From NCBI RefSeq assembly GCF_001898325.1, contig NZ_MKTR01000006.1:75610-139609 (forward strand): 64,000 nt of DNA, read 5' to 3'. Made by a program: the position numbers and the translations under genes. Origin of the DNA: Microbacterium sp. 67-17. GTDB taxonomy: Bacteria; Actinomycetota; Actinomycetes; Actinomycetales; Microbacteriaceae. A model generated the notes under the pieces. It saw nothing but the letters and a program-made list of their open reading frames with translations, was not told the origin of the DNA and did no database searches. Each line of letters starts with the position of its first letter. The first letter of the stretch is position 1. Shown here one piece after another: positions 56,434-64,000 of the stretch.

Positions 56434-56439
56434 TAGCGT
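56434..56439 (+). promoter_or_regulatory. Candidate -10 of the GH18 gene
   Basis: TAGCGT stands 51 nt before the ATG at 56491, with GAGAGGA as ribosome binding site between. Confidence 0.3.
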
Positions 56440-56490
56440 GTGGCTCGCGACATTCATCTCTGCATCAGCGTCCGCACCCGAGAGGACCCC

Positions 56491-58134
56491 ATGATCGTTC
56501 GATTCGCCCGCCCGGGACTTGCGATTCTCGCCGCCGCGGGGATGGTGCTGGGGGTCTGGCTGGCACTCGTCCCGGCGACACGATCGGATGCCGTCTCCTG
56601 CGCTCCCACGTGGTCGTCGAGGGCCACGTACGTCGGGGGTGACACGGCCAGCAAGAACGGCATCCAGTACCGCGCGAACTGGTGGACGCGAGGGGATGAC
56701 CCGGTCACCCACAACGGCGTCACGGGAACAGGCCAGCCGTGGACCTCCCTGGGCGCGTGCGGTGCCGTGCCACCCGCACCGACGGTAACCCCCACACCGA
56801 CGGTAACCCCCACACCGACGGTAACCCCCACACCGACGGTAACCCCCGCTCCGACGACCCCATCCCCGAGCCCGACGCCGACAGCTTCCTGCACAGTTGC
56901 AACCTGGAGCGCAGGGACGATCTACGTCGCAGGAAACACGGCAACGCGCAGCGGCATCCTTTATCGAGCGAATTGGTGGACGCGCGGTGATGACCCGACT
57001 ACGCACAACGGCGTCACCGGGACGGGCCAGCCGTGGACGTCGCTCGGTTCGTGCGGTGCGACGCCCACCCCCACTCCGACCGCTACGCCAACGCTGACTC
57101 CGACACCCACGCCCACGCCGACGCGCACCGCTACGCCCTCACCAACGCCGACGCCGAGCCCTTCGGGAACCCCGGGACTCCCGCCGGAGTTCGTCTTCAG
57201 CCCGTACAAGGACGTCACCGTCGGCATGAACTGGAATACCTACGCGATGGGAACCGCCGTCGGCGGCTCATCCCGGCCGCTCGTGGGTGCCGGCGGGCTG
57301 CTCGGCAGCAGCACCACAGATCTGGATGCCGTCACCTTGGCTTTCGCGACCGGAACATGCGGGAGCGAGAACTGGGGTGGTGTCGCTGCCCAGGCTTTCG
57401 CCGACGCCAACATTCCCGCGCTTGAGGTGGCAGGCGTCGACTACATCGTTTCCACGGGAGGGGCGGCGGGAGCCTTCCACTGCTCCTCGGCTGCGGGAAT
57501 GACCACGTTCATCGAGAGGTACGCGTCAGATCACTTGATCGGCATCGACTTCGATATCGAATCCGGGCAGTCTGCGGCCGACATCCGTGATCTTGTTGCG
57601 TCTGCTGTCGGCGTCCAGCAGGCCTACCCGGACCTGCGGTTCTCGTTCACCCTCGCAACTCTCGCCGCCAGCGACGGCAGTTACGGCGGCCTCAACGCGA
57701 CCGGCGACACGACAGTGCGCGCGATTCTGGCATCGGGACTGCGCAACTACACCGTCAACCTCATGGTGATGGATTACGGCGCCGCGGGTTCGGGCGTGTG
57801 CGTTGTCCGCGGCGGACTATGTGACATGGGAGCCTCGGCGATCCAGGCGACAAAGAATCTCCAACACACCTATGCGATCCCGGCGAACAGGATCGAGCTG
57901 ACCCCGATGATCGGGATGAACGACGTGCGCGATGAGATCTTCACCCTCGCGGATGTTCAGACCGTCGCCGCTTACGCGAAGACCTCAGGGCTCGCCGGCA
58001 TCCACTTCTGGTCCCTCGATCGAGACGTGCCCTGTTCGCCGCCGACCCCGTGGGTCTCGATCACCTGCAACTCGGTGACCAGCGGCACCGCCTCGCTGTC
58101 GTACACGAACGGCTTCCTTGACGCGCTCGGGTAA
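56491..58134 (+). CDS. Secreted GH18 glycosidase with two carbohydrate-binding modules
   Basis: A 547-aa exported protein. Signal peptide (about residues 1-33), then a CBM5/12-like module (CAPTWSSRATYVGGDTAS... YRANWWTRGDDP), a Pro/Thr linker, a second near-identical module (ATWSAGTIYVAGNTATRSG... YRANWWTRGDDP), a second Pro/Thr linker, and a C-terminal GH18 domain. The catalytic motif is IDFDIES (Asp353, Asp355, Glu357). Such modules bind chitin. The GH18 part belongs to the short chitinase group with FSPYKDVTVGMNW, as in secreted actinobacterial chitinases. Start chosen for GAGAGGACCCC upstream. Confidence 0.92.
   Translation: MIVRFARPGLAILAAAGMVLGVWLALVPATRSDAVSCAPTWSSRATYVGGDTASKNGIQYRANWWTRGDDPVTHNGVTGTGQPWTSLGACGAVPPAPTVTPTPTVTPTPTVTPTPTVTPAPTTPSPSPTPTASCTVATWSAGTIYVAGNTATRSGILYRANWWTRGDDPTTHNGVTGTGQPWTSLGSCGATPTPTPTATPTLTPTPTPTPTRTATPSPTPTPSPSGTPGLPPEFVFSPYKDVTVGMNWNTYAMGTAVGGSSRPLVGAGGLLGSSTTDLDAVTLAFATGTCGSENWGGVAAQAFADANIPALEVAGVDYIVSTGGAAGAFHCSSAAGMTTFIERYASDHLIGIDFDIESGQSAADIRDLVASAVGVQQAYPDLRFSFTLATLAASDGSYGGLNATGDTTVRAILASGLRNYTVNLMVMDYGAAGSGVCVVRGGLCDMGASAIQATKNLQHTYAIPANRIELTPMIGMNDVRDEIFTLADVQTVAAYAKTSGLAGIHFWSLDRDVPCSPPTPWVSITCNSVTSGTASLSYTNGFLDALG
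56778..56849 (+). repeat. 18-bp tandem repeat in the Pro/Thr linker
   Basis: Four copies of an 18-bp unit (ACCGACGGTAACCCCCAC, last copy changed at the end) encode repeated TVTPTP. In-frame length variation would change linker length without disrupting the protein. Confidence 0.85.
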
Positions 58135-58195
58135 TGGATGCGCGGCGCGGGGCTAACTCACGGCTGCCGCTCCTGACGTGGGTGCTGCGGTTCGG

Positions 58196-58201
58196 TAGCG
58201 T
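58196..58201 (+). promoter_or_regulatory. -10 hexamer of leaderless pgi
   Basis: TAGCGT, then 7 nt, then the GTG at 58209. Confidence 0.45.
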
Positions 58202-58208
58202 GTGACGA

Positions 58209-59888
58209 GTGAACGCACCCGTCGATCCGACAACCACGCCTGCCTGGTCCGCCCTCACCGACGCCGCATCCGGGTTCGCCCCGGATCTGCGTGCCTGGTT
58301 CGCCGCCGACCCCGGCCGGGTCGAGCGGATGAGTCATCCGCTTGCCGACCTGCACGTCGACCTGTCGAAGAACCTCGTCACCGATGAGATCCTCGCCTCG
58401 CTCGTGCAGCTGGCTGAGCAGACCGGGGTGCAGGAGCGTTTCGCGCAGATGCTCGCTGGCGTGCACCTGAATACCTCCGAGGACCGCGCGGTGCTGCACA
58501 CGGCGCTGCGTCGCCCGGCAGGGGAGAGCCCCGCGCTCGTCGTCGACGGCCAGGATGTCGACACCGATGTGCACGCGGTGCTTGATGCGATGGATGCCTT
58601 CGCCAACCGGGTGCGGTCGGGGGAGTGGCTCGGCGTGACCGGCAAGAAGGTCACGCACGTCGTCAACATCGGCATCGGCGGGTCGGACCTCGGCCCCGTC
58701 ATGGTCTACGAGGCCCTGCGGCCCTATGCGAACGCCGGGATCGAGGCGCGGTTCGTCTCGAACATCGACCCGACCGACATGGCGCAGAAGACCGCGGACC
58801 TCGACCCCGAGACGACGCTGTTTATCGTCGCCTCGAAGACCTTTACGACGCTCGAGACCCTCACCAATGCCCGGCTTGCGCGAGACTGGCTGTGGGCTGG
58901 GCTCACGGCATCCGGTGCCATCGACGGGACGGAAGCCGCCAAGACTGGTGCCGTCGCTCACCACTTTGCGGCTGTCTCGACCGCGCTCGACAAGGTCGCC
59001 GCGTTCGGCATCGACACCGACAACGCATTCGGCTTCTGGGACTGGGTGGGCGGCCGCTATTCGGTCGATTCGGCGATCGGGCTCTCGCTCACCATTGCGC
59101 TCGGTCCGGATGCCTTCCGTGACCTGCTCGCCGGATTCCACGCCGTCGATGTGCACGTTGCGACGACCCCGCTCGAGCGGAATGTGCCGGTGCTCATGGG
59201 CCTGCTCAACGTCTGGTACACGAACTTCCTCGGCGCACAGACCCACGCGGTGCTGCCGTACGCGCAGCAGCTGCACCGGTTCCCGGCATATCTGCAGCAG
59301 CTCACGATGGAATCCAATGGCAAGCGCGTCCGCTGGGACGGTTCGCCGGTTGTGACCGACACCGGTGAAGTGTTCTGGGGTGAGCCCGGCACGAACGGGC
59401 AGCACGCGTTCTATCAGCTCATCCATCAGGGCACCCGGTTGATCCCTGCCGATTTCATCGCCTTCGTCAACCCCGCCTACCCGCTCGAGGATGGCGGCCG
59501 TGACGTGCACGGACTGTTCCTGGCGAACTTCCTCGCCCAGACCAAGGCGCTGGCGTTTGGCAAGACCGCCGAGGAGGTCGAGGCCGAAGGGTCAACCGGG
59601 GCGCTCGTGGCCGCGCGCACCTTCCCGGGCAACCGCCCCACCACGTCGATCTTCGCGCCCGCACTCACTCCGTCGGCGCTCGGTCAGCTCATCGCGCTGT
59701 ACGAGCACATCGTGTTCACGCAGGGGACGATCTGGGGCATCAACTCCTTCGACCAGTGGGGAGTCGAGCTCGGCAAGCAGTTGGCTTTGCAGATCGCTCC
59801 GGCTATCGAGGGTGACGCTGCCGCTGTCGCGGCGCAGGATGCTTCCACCCAGGCTCTGCTGGAGTACTACCGCACTCACCGCCGCTAA
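58209..59888 (+). CDS. pgi: Glucose-6-phosphate isomerase
   Basis: Interconverts glucose 6-phosphate and fructose 6-phosphate in glycolysis. The 559-aa protein is of the long GPI family. [50 protein letters not shown] and the catalytic Glu region [22 protein letters not shown] are intact, with [10 protein letters not shown] near the C-terminus. Leaderless GTG start. Confidence 0.98.
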   Translation: MNAPVDPTTTPAWSALTDAASGFAPDLRAWFAADPGRVERMSHPLADLHVDLSKNLVTDEILASLVQLAEQTGVQERFAQMLAGVHLNTSEDRAVLHTALRRPAGESPALVVDGQDVDTDVHAVLDAMDAFANRVRSGEWLGVTGKKVTHVVNIGIGGSDLGPVMVYEALRPYANAGIEARFVSNIDPTDMAQKTADLDPETTLFIVASKTFTTLETLTNARLARDWLWAGLTASGAIDGTEAAKTGAVAHHFAAVSTALDKVAAFGIDTDNAFGFWDWVGGRYSVDSAIGLSLTIALGPDAFRDLLAGFHAVDVHVATTPLERNVPVLMGLLNVWYTNFLGAQTHAVLPYAQQLHRFPAYLQQLTMESNGKRVRWDGSPVVTDTGEVFWGEPGTNGQHAFYQLIHQGTRLIPADFIAFVNPAYPLEDGGRDVHGLFLANFLAQTKALAFGKTAEEVEAEGSTGALVAARTFPGNRPTTSIFAPALTPSALGQLIALYEHIVFTQGTIWGINSFDQWGVELGKQLALQIAPAIEGDAAAVAAQDASTQALLEYYRTHRR

Positions 59889-59926
59889 GACGGTGCGGGG
59901 CATCCTTCCGTAGGGGAGGCTGCCCC

Positions 59927-61177
59927 TCAGTGGTGGGTGGAGTGGTGGGTGGGCGGGGCCTGCTCGGCGGCGAGCACGCCACCCAGCTCGCGGAAGAGGC
60001 TGTCGGCCAGGTTCGGGTAGAGACCTTCGGCGTCGAAAGCCTCGGGCAAGAACGTGACGGCCACCGAGATCGAGAGGTCCTCGTCGGCGAGGTACGCGGC
60101 CACCGCGGCATACCCGCTGAAGAGCGGGTTTTGCAGGATCCAGTCCCCAGAGGTGACCAGACCGATGCCGTAGGTGTACGGCTCGATCTGGGTGAAGCAG
60201 GACGGGCACCCGTCGACCGGTGAGCCAAATCCGCGCAGCTCCGTGGAGGTCATGGCGTCATGGGCTTCGGGGGAGAGGAGCTCACCGGTGCCGATGGCAC
60301 GGATCGTGGTGTCGAGGTCGTCGATCGTCGAGGTCTGGACGGCGCCGTGGGGGAGCGTCCACGACGGGTTCCAGTAGGTGCTCTCTTCGGTGAAGACCCG
60401 ACCATCGGTGATGTCGAAGAACGGGCGCCGCTCCGAGGTGAAGGCGTGCAGGGCGGGCTCGGGAATCTCGCCGGTGAGGCTCGCGTGAGTGCCGGTCAGG
60501 CCCAGCGGATCAAGGATGCGCTGCTGGATGAGCTGATCCAGGGGCGTGCCGGTCGCAGCTTCCAGCGCCTTGCCGAGGATGACGTACCCGGTGTGGGAGT
60601 ACCCCCAGTTCGTGCCGGGCTCAAACCACAGGGGCTGATCGGCGCCAAAGGCGATGAGCTCGTCGGCGGTCCACATGCGGTACGGGTCGCTGTAGCTGCC
60701 CTCGACGAACGCGGGATTGGGGACGAAGTCCTGGATGCCGGAGGTCATCTGCGCTAGCTGCAGCAGGGTCACCTCGTCGGCATGCGGGATCTCGGGCTCC
60801 CACACCGAGAGGCGATCATCAAGATGGAGCACTCCTTCATCGGCAAGCTGGAGAAGCACCATCGCGACGTAGCTGATCGCTACGGCGCCGTTGCGGAAGT
60901 GCATCTCGGGTGTTGCGGGTACCCCGGTGATCGACTCCCCGAATGCTTCACGAAAGATCGTCTGTCCGTCGCGGCTGACTTTGACGATCGCGGCCCGGAC
61001 TGGCTGCGTGGCGATGAAGTTCTGCACCGTCGTCTCGATCAGGGCGGCCTCGGTGCTCGTGGCAGTTGCTGAGGCATCCGGAGTCGCTGAGGCATCCGGA
61101 GTCGGCGCGGTGCATCCGGTGAGCGCGGCGACGACGAGCGCGGCACTGACAGCGGCGACGAGGGGTGAAAAGCGCAT
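59927..61177 (-). CDS. Beta-lactamase/PBP4*-like lipoprotein with degenerate active site
   Basis: A 416-aa lipoprotein: signal peptide and lipobox AALTGC (Cys near residue 22), then a serine beta-lactamase-like (class C) fold. LLQLADEGVLHLDDRLSVWEPEIP, VTLLQLAQMTSGIQDF and WGYSHTGYVILGKALE place it firmly in the family. The nucleophile motif SxxK is lost: positions read Ala98-Val-Ala-Ile101. The YxN motif reads Tyr193-Ser-His195. It should therefore not form an acyl-enzyme and may be a binding or regulatory pseudoenzyme. C-terminal His-rich tail. Convergent with pgi. Confidence 0.87.
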   Translation of the reverse strand: MRFSPLVAAVSAALVVAALTGCTAPTPDASATPDASATATSTEAALIETTVQNFIATQPVRAAIVKVSRDGQTIFREAFGESITGVPATPEMHFRNGAVAISYVAMVLLQLADEGVLHLDDRLSVWEPEIPHADEVTLLQLAQMTSGIQDFVPNPAFVEGSYSDPYRMWTADELIAFGADQPLWFEPGTNWGYSHTGYVILGKALEAATGTPLDQLIQQRILDPLGLTGTHASLTGEIPEPALHAFTSERRPFFDITDGRVFTEESTYWNPSWTLPHGAVQTSTIDDLDTTIRAIGTGELLSPEAHDAMTSTELRGFGSPVDGCPSCFTQIEPYTYGIGLVTSGDWILQNPLFSGYAAVAAYLADEDLSISVAVTFLPEAFDAEGLYPNLADSLFRELGGVLAAEQAPPTHHSTHH

Positions 61178-61244
61178 GAGCGACAGTGTGTCAGATCTGT
61201 CCCGCGTGCTCTGCTGGGCGCTGCTGGCTGGAAGACTAGAAGGC

Positions 61245-61811
61245 GTGCCAGATCCGATCTCCCCGCATCCGACCGACCGGTACATCGTCGCCACCGACGG
61301 TGCCTGCAAGGGAAACCCGGGGCCGACCGGATGGGCGTGGGTCGGGGAGGACGGCAATTGGGCGGCGGGGTCGCTGCCGGAGGGCACCAACAACATCGGC
61401 GAGTTGCTGGGGTTGCTCTATGCGATCACTGATCATGCCGATGTGACCGAACTCGTCATCCAGGCCGACTCGAAGTATGCGATCGACACGTACTCGTCGT
61501 GGATGGACGGCCACCGCCGTCGTGGATGGGTGACCAGTGCGAAAAAGCCGGTGGCCAATCGAGACATCCTCGAGCGTCTCATCGCCGCCCGCGACGCCCG
61601 CCGCGCGGCGGGAATGCCGGATGTCGTGCTCGAACATGTGCGCGGGCACAGCGGTCATCGCCTCAACAGTTGGGCCGACGAGCGTGCCGTGCGCGCGTCC
61701 GAGCATGCGGCGAAAGGCGAGGCTCTCGTGTGGACGTCACTGCGGGGGCTTGACCCGCTCGACGTTTCGACCGACCCGCCTCGGTCGGCTGCCGACCGGA
61801 ACCGGCGCTGA
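61245..61811 (+). CDS. rnhA: Ribonuclease H family protein
   Basis: An RNase HI-type nuclease of 188 aa that cuts RNA in RNA-DNA hybrids. Catalytic acids are Asp in VATDGACKGNPGPTGWAW, Glu in NNIGELLGLLYAI, Asp in IQADSKYAIDT and Asp in SWADERAVRAS; the His in HVRGHSGH is also present. A short C-terminal tail is added. ATG 61176 in the same frame would overlap the divergent lipoprotein start; GTG 61245 gives the standard N-terminus and is preferred. Confidence 0.9.
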   Translation: MPDPISPHPTDRYIVATDGACKGNPGPTGWAWVGEDGNWAAGSLPEGTNNIGELLGLLYAITDHADVTELVIQADSKYAIDTYSSWMDGHRRRGWVTSAKKPVANRDILERLIAARDARRAAGMPDVVLEHVRGHSGHRLNSWADERAVRASEHAAKGEALVWTSLRGLDPLDVSTDPPRSAADRNRR

Positions 61812-61830
61812 GCGCAATATCGGGGGCGTC

Positions 61831-63853
61831 CTAGACCATGCTCGATTCGGTGCGTGCCGTCGGAAGGATGAGCGTCACGATCACGCCCTGCCGCTCGGGA
61901 GATGAGATCTCGACCCGGCCGTTGTTCGCTTCGATCAACTCGCGGGCGATCGCGAGTCCGAGTCCGACGCCGGGCGTCTGCGCCACCTCGGCATCTGGTG
62001 TGCGATAGAACCTGTCGAACACGAAGGGAAGCTCGTCTGGCGCAATGCCGGGGCCGGTGTCGCTGACCGCGATCCGCACGGCAGCTATGTCTTGCCCATC
62101 CGAGTTTGTGAGAGCATCGTCGACTGTTTCGGCGTGTATCCGCACCGTGCTTGCCTGCGGTGCGAACTTCAGCGCATTCGAGATGAGGCTTCCCAGTGCG
62201 CGCACGAGTTCGTGATGCACACCGCAAACCGTCCCCTCGGTCCCACCGACGACGAGCTCGGTTCGTCGTTCGGCTGCGGTGTCGCGGAACGGCGTGAGCG
62301 CCTCCTCGATGAGAGCCGCCACCGGGATCGAGACGTGCAAGCTTGGTGCGCTCGCGTGATCCTTTGCTCGTGCCAGGAAGAGCAGATCGTCGGTGAGGTC
62401 CGCCAGCCGGGCGGTGTTTCGTCGTGCGACCGACACCCACTCCCGTGACGGCCCGGTCAGCTCCTCTGCATCGTCGAGCAACTCGAGGTATCCACTCACG
62501 TTCGCGATCGGTGTGCGCAGCTCGTGGCTCGCTGTCGCGATGAAGTCGACCTGCCTGCGTTCGAGTTCGAGTCGTGCCGCCAGCGTCCTTGCCCGCTCGG
62601 TCTCGGCCGCCAAGCGGTCCTGCGTCGTACGCACGCTATCGGTGATGTCAACGAGTTGCACAGAGATCCGCGGTGTGGCGCCGCTGGTCTCGGAGGCGTC
62701 GATGTTCAGGATGCGCTCGTTGGCCTCGAGCGTGACGAGGCGCTGGAGCTCCAGGCTCTGCTGCGCGGCATCCCGGAGCGGACCGGGACGCCAGCGCCTG
62801 TGTGCGTCGAGATCCTCGCTGAGGATGCGGCGGGCGGCCGTGTTTACGAGGAGCACCGCCCATCCATCGCCGCGGCACTCGGCGACGAGGAGTCCGACAC
62901 GAGAATCGACGATCCCATTGGTGACGAGGTCAGCCACGTTCCGGGCGGACAGGGTGGCTGCGCGCAGTTCGTAACTGGCCGCAGTGAGGAACAGGTTCGT
63001 GCTCGCGGCCATGAACAGGAAGAGCGTGACCAGGAGCGCCGCTGTGGTGGGAGTGAGAGCGTCGTCGTTGAACGGACCGAACCCGGCCACGGTGGTGCCG
63101 AGGATGACCGTGTTCGCGATCAGCGACTCCGTGTGCGCCGCGCGAATGGGAAAGCGAAACGCCGCCCACGCGAGGATCCCGATGGGAAGGAACGTGAGGG
63201 GCATGGTGGCGCCGGCGACGATGAGGAAAGTGAGGATGCCGCCGAGGGGGGATGATGACCTGGAGGGTGATCTCGACCCACCGAATGGGTTGTCCGAGGT
63301 GGGGCGGAAGGACGGCGAACGGAGCGATCATCAGGATCGCCGCAGCGTGCGAGGCAGCGACGTGCGCGGCAGTCTGAAGAGGGCTCGCCGCAGTACCGGC
63401 GACGATGACGCCGATCAGAAGACCGAAGACGCTGGATGCGGCGATCGTCGACAGGGCGAACCGCCAGGCAGCGCTCACCGATCGAATCCGAAAGCCCCGG
63501 GGGTGGCGCCACAAGAGAATGGTCGCGAAGATGCCCACTTCCACCGCATTGGCGACGCCGAAGGCGCCCGCGATCGGGACATCCCGCCCACCCAGAATGT
63601 TCGCCGCCATGGTGACGACGGCCACCATGACCAGAACCGCCCACCATCGAGATCGCGGAACCATCAGGATGAACAGTGCCGAGACTCCAGCGGCGGGCCA
63701 CCAGGCGGCGACGGAGCCACCGGGCGGTGTCATGTTCACGCTGATCAGCGAGAGTGCGAAGATCGCTGCGGCGGCCAGGAGCCAGGCCCACCATGACGGT
63801 CGCGTGAATGCCGCGGCATCCGTCACGGCTCGCCGATCATCCCCCGCCGCCAT
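61831..63853 (-). pseudogene. MASE1-domain sensor histidine kinase interrupted by a frameshift
   Basis: The first frame (ATG 63853) encodes a MASE1-like membrane sensor with many helices (WWPAAGVSALFILMVP, GVANAVEVGIFATILLW, MIAPFAVLPPHLGQP). Near 63246-63251 a run of six G on the plus strand shifts the frame. The second frame resumes with GGILTFLIVAGATMPLTFLPIG and continues to 61831 as the last helices, a PAS-like region, and a complete kinase: H-box FIATASHELRTP, N-box SNALKFAP, SDTGPGI, GVGLGLAIA. Removing one G restores a single protein of about 670 residues. No response regulator adjoins. It may be a true pseudogene, phase-variable, or a sequencing error. Confidence 0.85.
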
Positions 63854-64000
63854 GCAGAGAATCTACCGTCGCGACACGTCGTGTGGTCGGGATCTCTCGG
63901 AATTACGGCAGTTGTCGTAGGCCTGCCCGGGGAGGGGCCTCAGGGTTCCGGTTCGCTCGTTCTCCTTCGTCTGCCCGCAATGTCGCGAACAACATAGCCC
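63854..64000. other. Unannotated right-edge region
   Basis: The 147 nt upstream of the sensor kinase gene show no ORF, RNA gene or repeat I can support; it should contain the kinase promoter. Confidence 0.3.

Noticed and set aside
61175..61178. Overlapping divergent start codons for the RNase H and the beta-lactamase-like lipoprotein genes
   Set aside because: The RNase H core begins right after GTG 61245; the 23 extra residues from ATG 61176 have no family similarity.

Overview
The window is a contiguous piece of a high-GC actinobacterial chromosome, most likely Microbacterium or a close Microbacteriaceae relative. The evidence is the gene content (actinobacterial ctaCDF / ctaE-qcrCAB respiratory block, DUF3043, DUF3054, a DnaE of the actinobacterial type), dense coding with GTG and TTG starts, and many apparently leaderless genes with a TANNNT hexamer 6-7 nt before the start codon. 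I see no rRNA, tRNA, insertion sequence, prophage or CRISPR array. Genus-level assignment is inference from gene content only.

Layout. 1-7.4 kb: a partial VKOR gene and a NUDIX hydrolase (minus), then dnaE, hisD, nrdR and pyrD (plus). 7.5-11.4 kb: a tight four-gene operon encoding a clavaminate-synthase-type Fe(II)/2-oxoglutarate oxygenase, an ATP-grasp ligase and two unusual alanine-racemase-like proteins; this is the most interesting part of the window. 11.5-14 kb: DUF3043 protein, M20 dipeptidase, ErpA-like Fe-S protein. 14.1-23.3 kb: aerobic respiratory chain, ctaC-ctaD-ctaF on plus and ctaE-qcrC-qcrA-qcrB on minus, with a DMT transporter and a rhodanese between. 23.4-28.7 kb: trpD, a small membrane protein, a PHP-domain protein, a tiny Cys-rich protein under a CsoR-like operator, an MFS transporter and a 5'-3' exonuclease. 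28.7-34.7 kb: two secreted proteins, a two-component system, and an apbE / FMN-binding lipoprotein-like / ferric-reductase-like triad for membrane flavin electron transfer. 34.7-45.4 kb: scattered metabolic and hypothetical genes (YchJ, beta-carbonic anhydrase, an aberrant pyruvate kinase, an AAA ATPase, zinc alcohol dehydrogenase, LuxR regulator, DUF427, LON-substrate-binding protein, VanZ-RDD fusion, DUF3054, TrhO). 45.4-51.9 kb: a LacI-regulated carbohydrate ABC importer with a debranching-type glycosidase. 52-64 kb: cold-shock protein, fatty acid desaturase, DEAD-box helicase, aldo/keto reductase, a secreted GH18 protein with duplicated carbohydrate-binding modules, pgi, a catalytically degenerate beta-lactamase-like lipoprotein, RNase H and a frameshifted MASE1 sensor kinase.

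How parts fit together. ctaCDFE with qcrABC form the bc1-aa3 branch typical of actinobacteria. The 7.5-11.4 kb operon combines amino-acid beta-hydroxylation, peptide-type ligation and amino-acid racemisation. Microbacteriaceae make group B peptidoglycan that contains 3-hydroxyglutamate and often a D-diamino acid in the cross-bridge, and the enzymes for those steps are, as far as I know, not established. The operon is a good candidate for that role, but this is inference from motifs and context.
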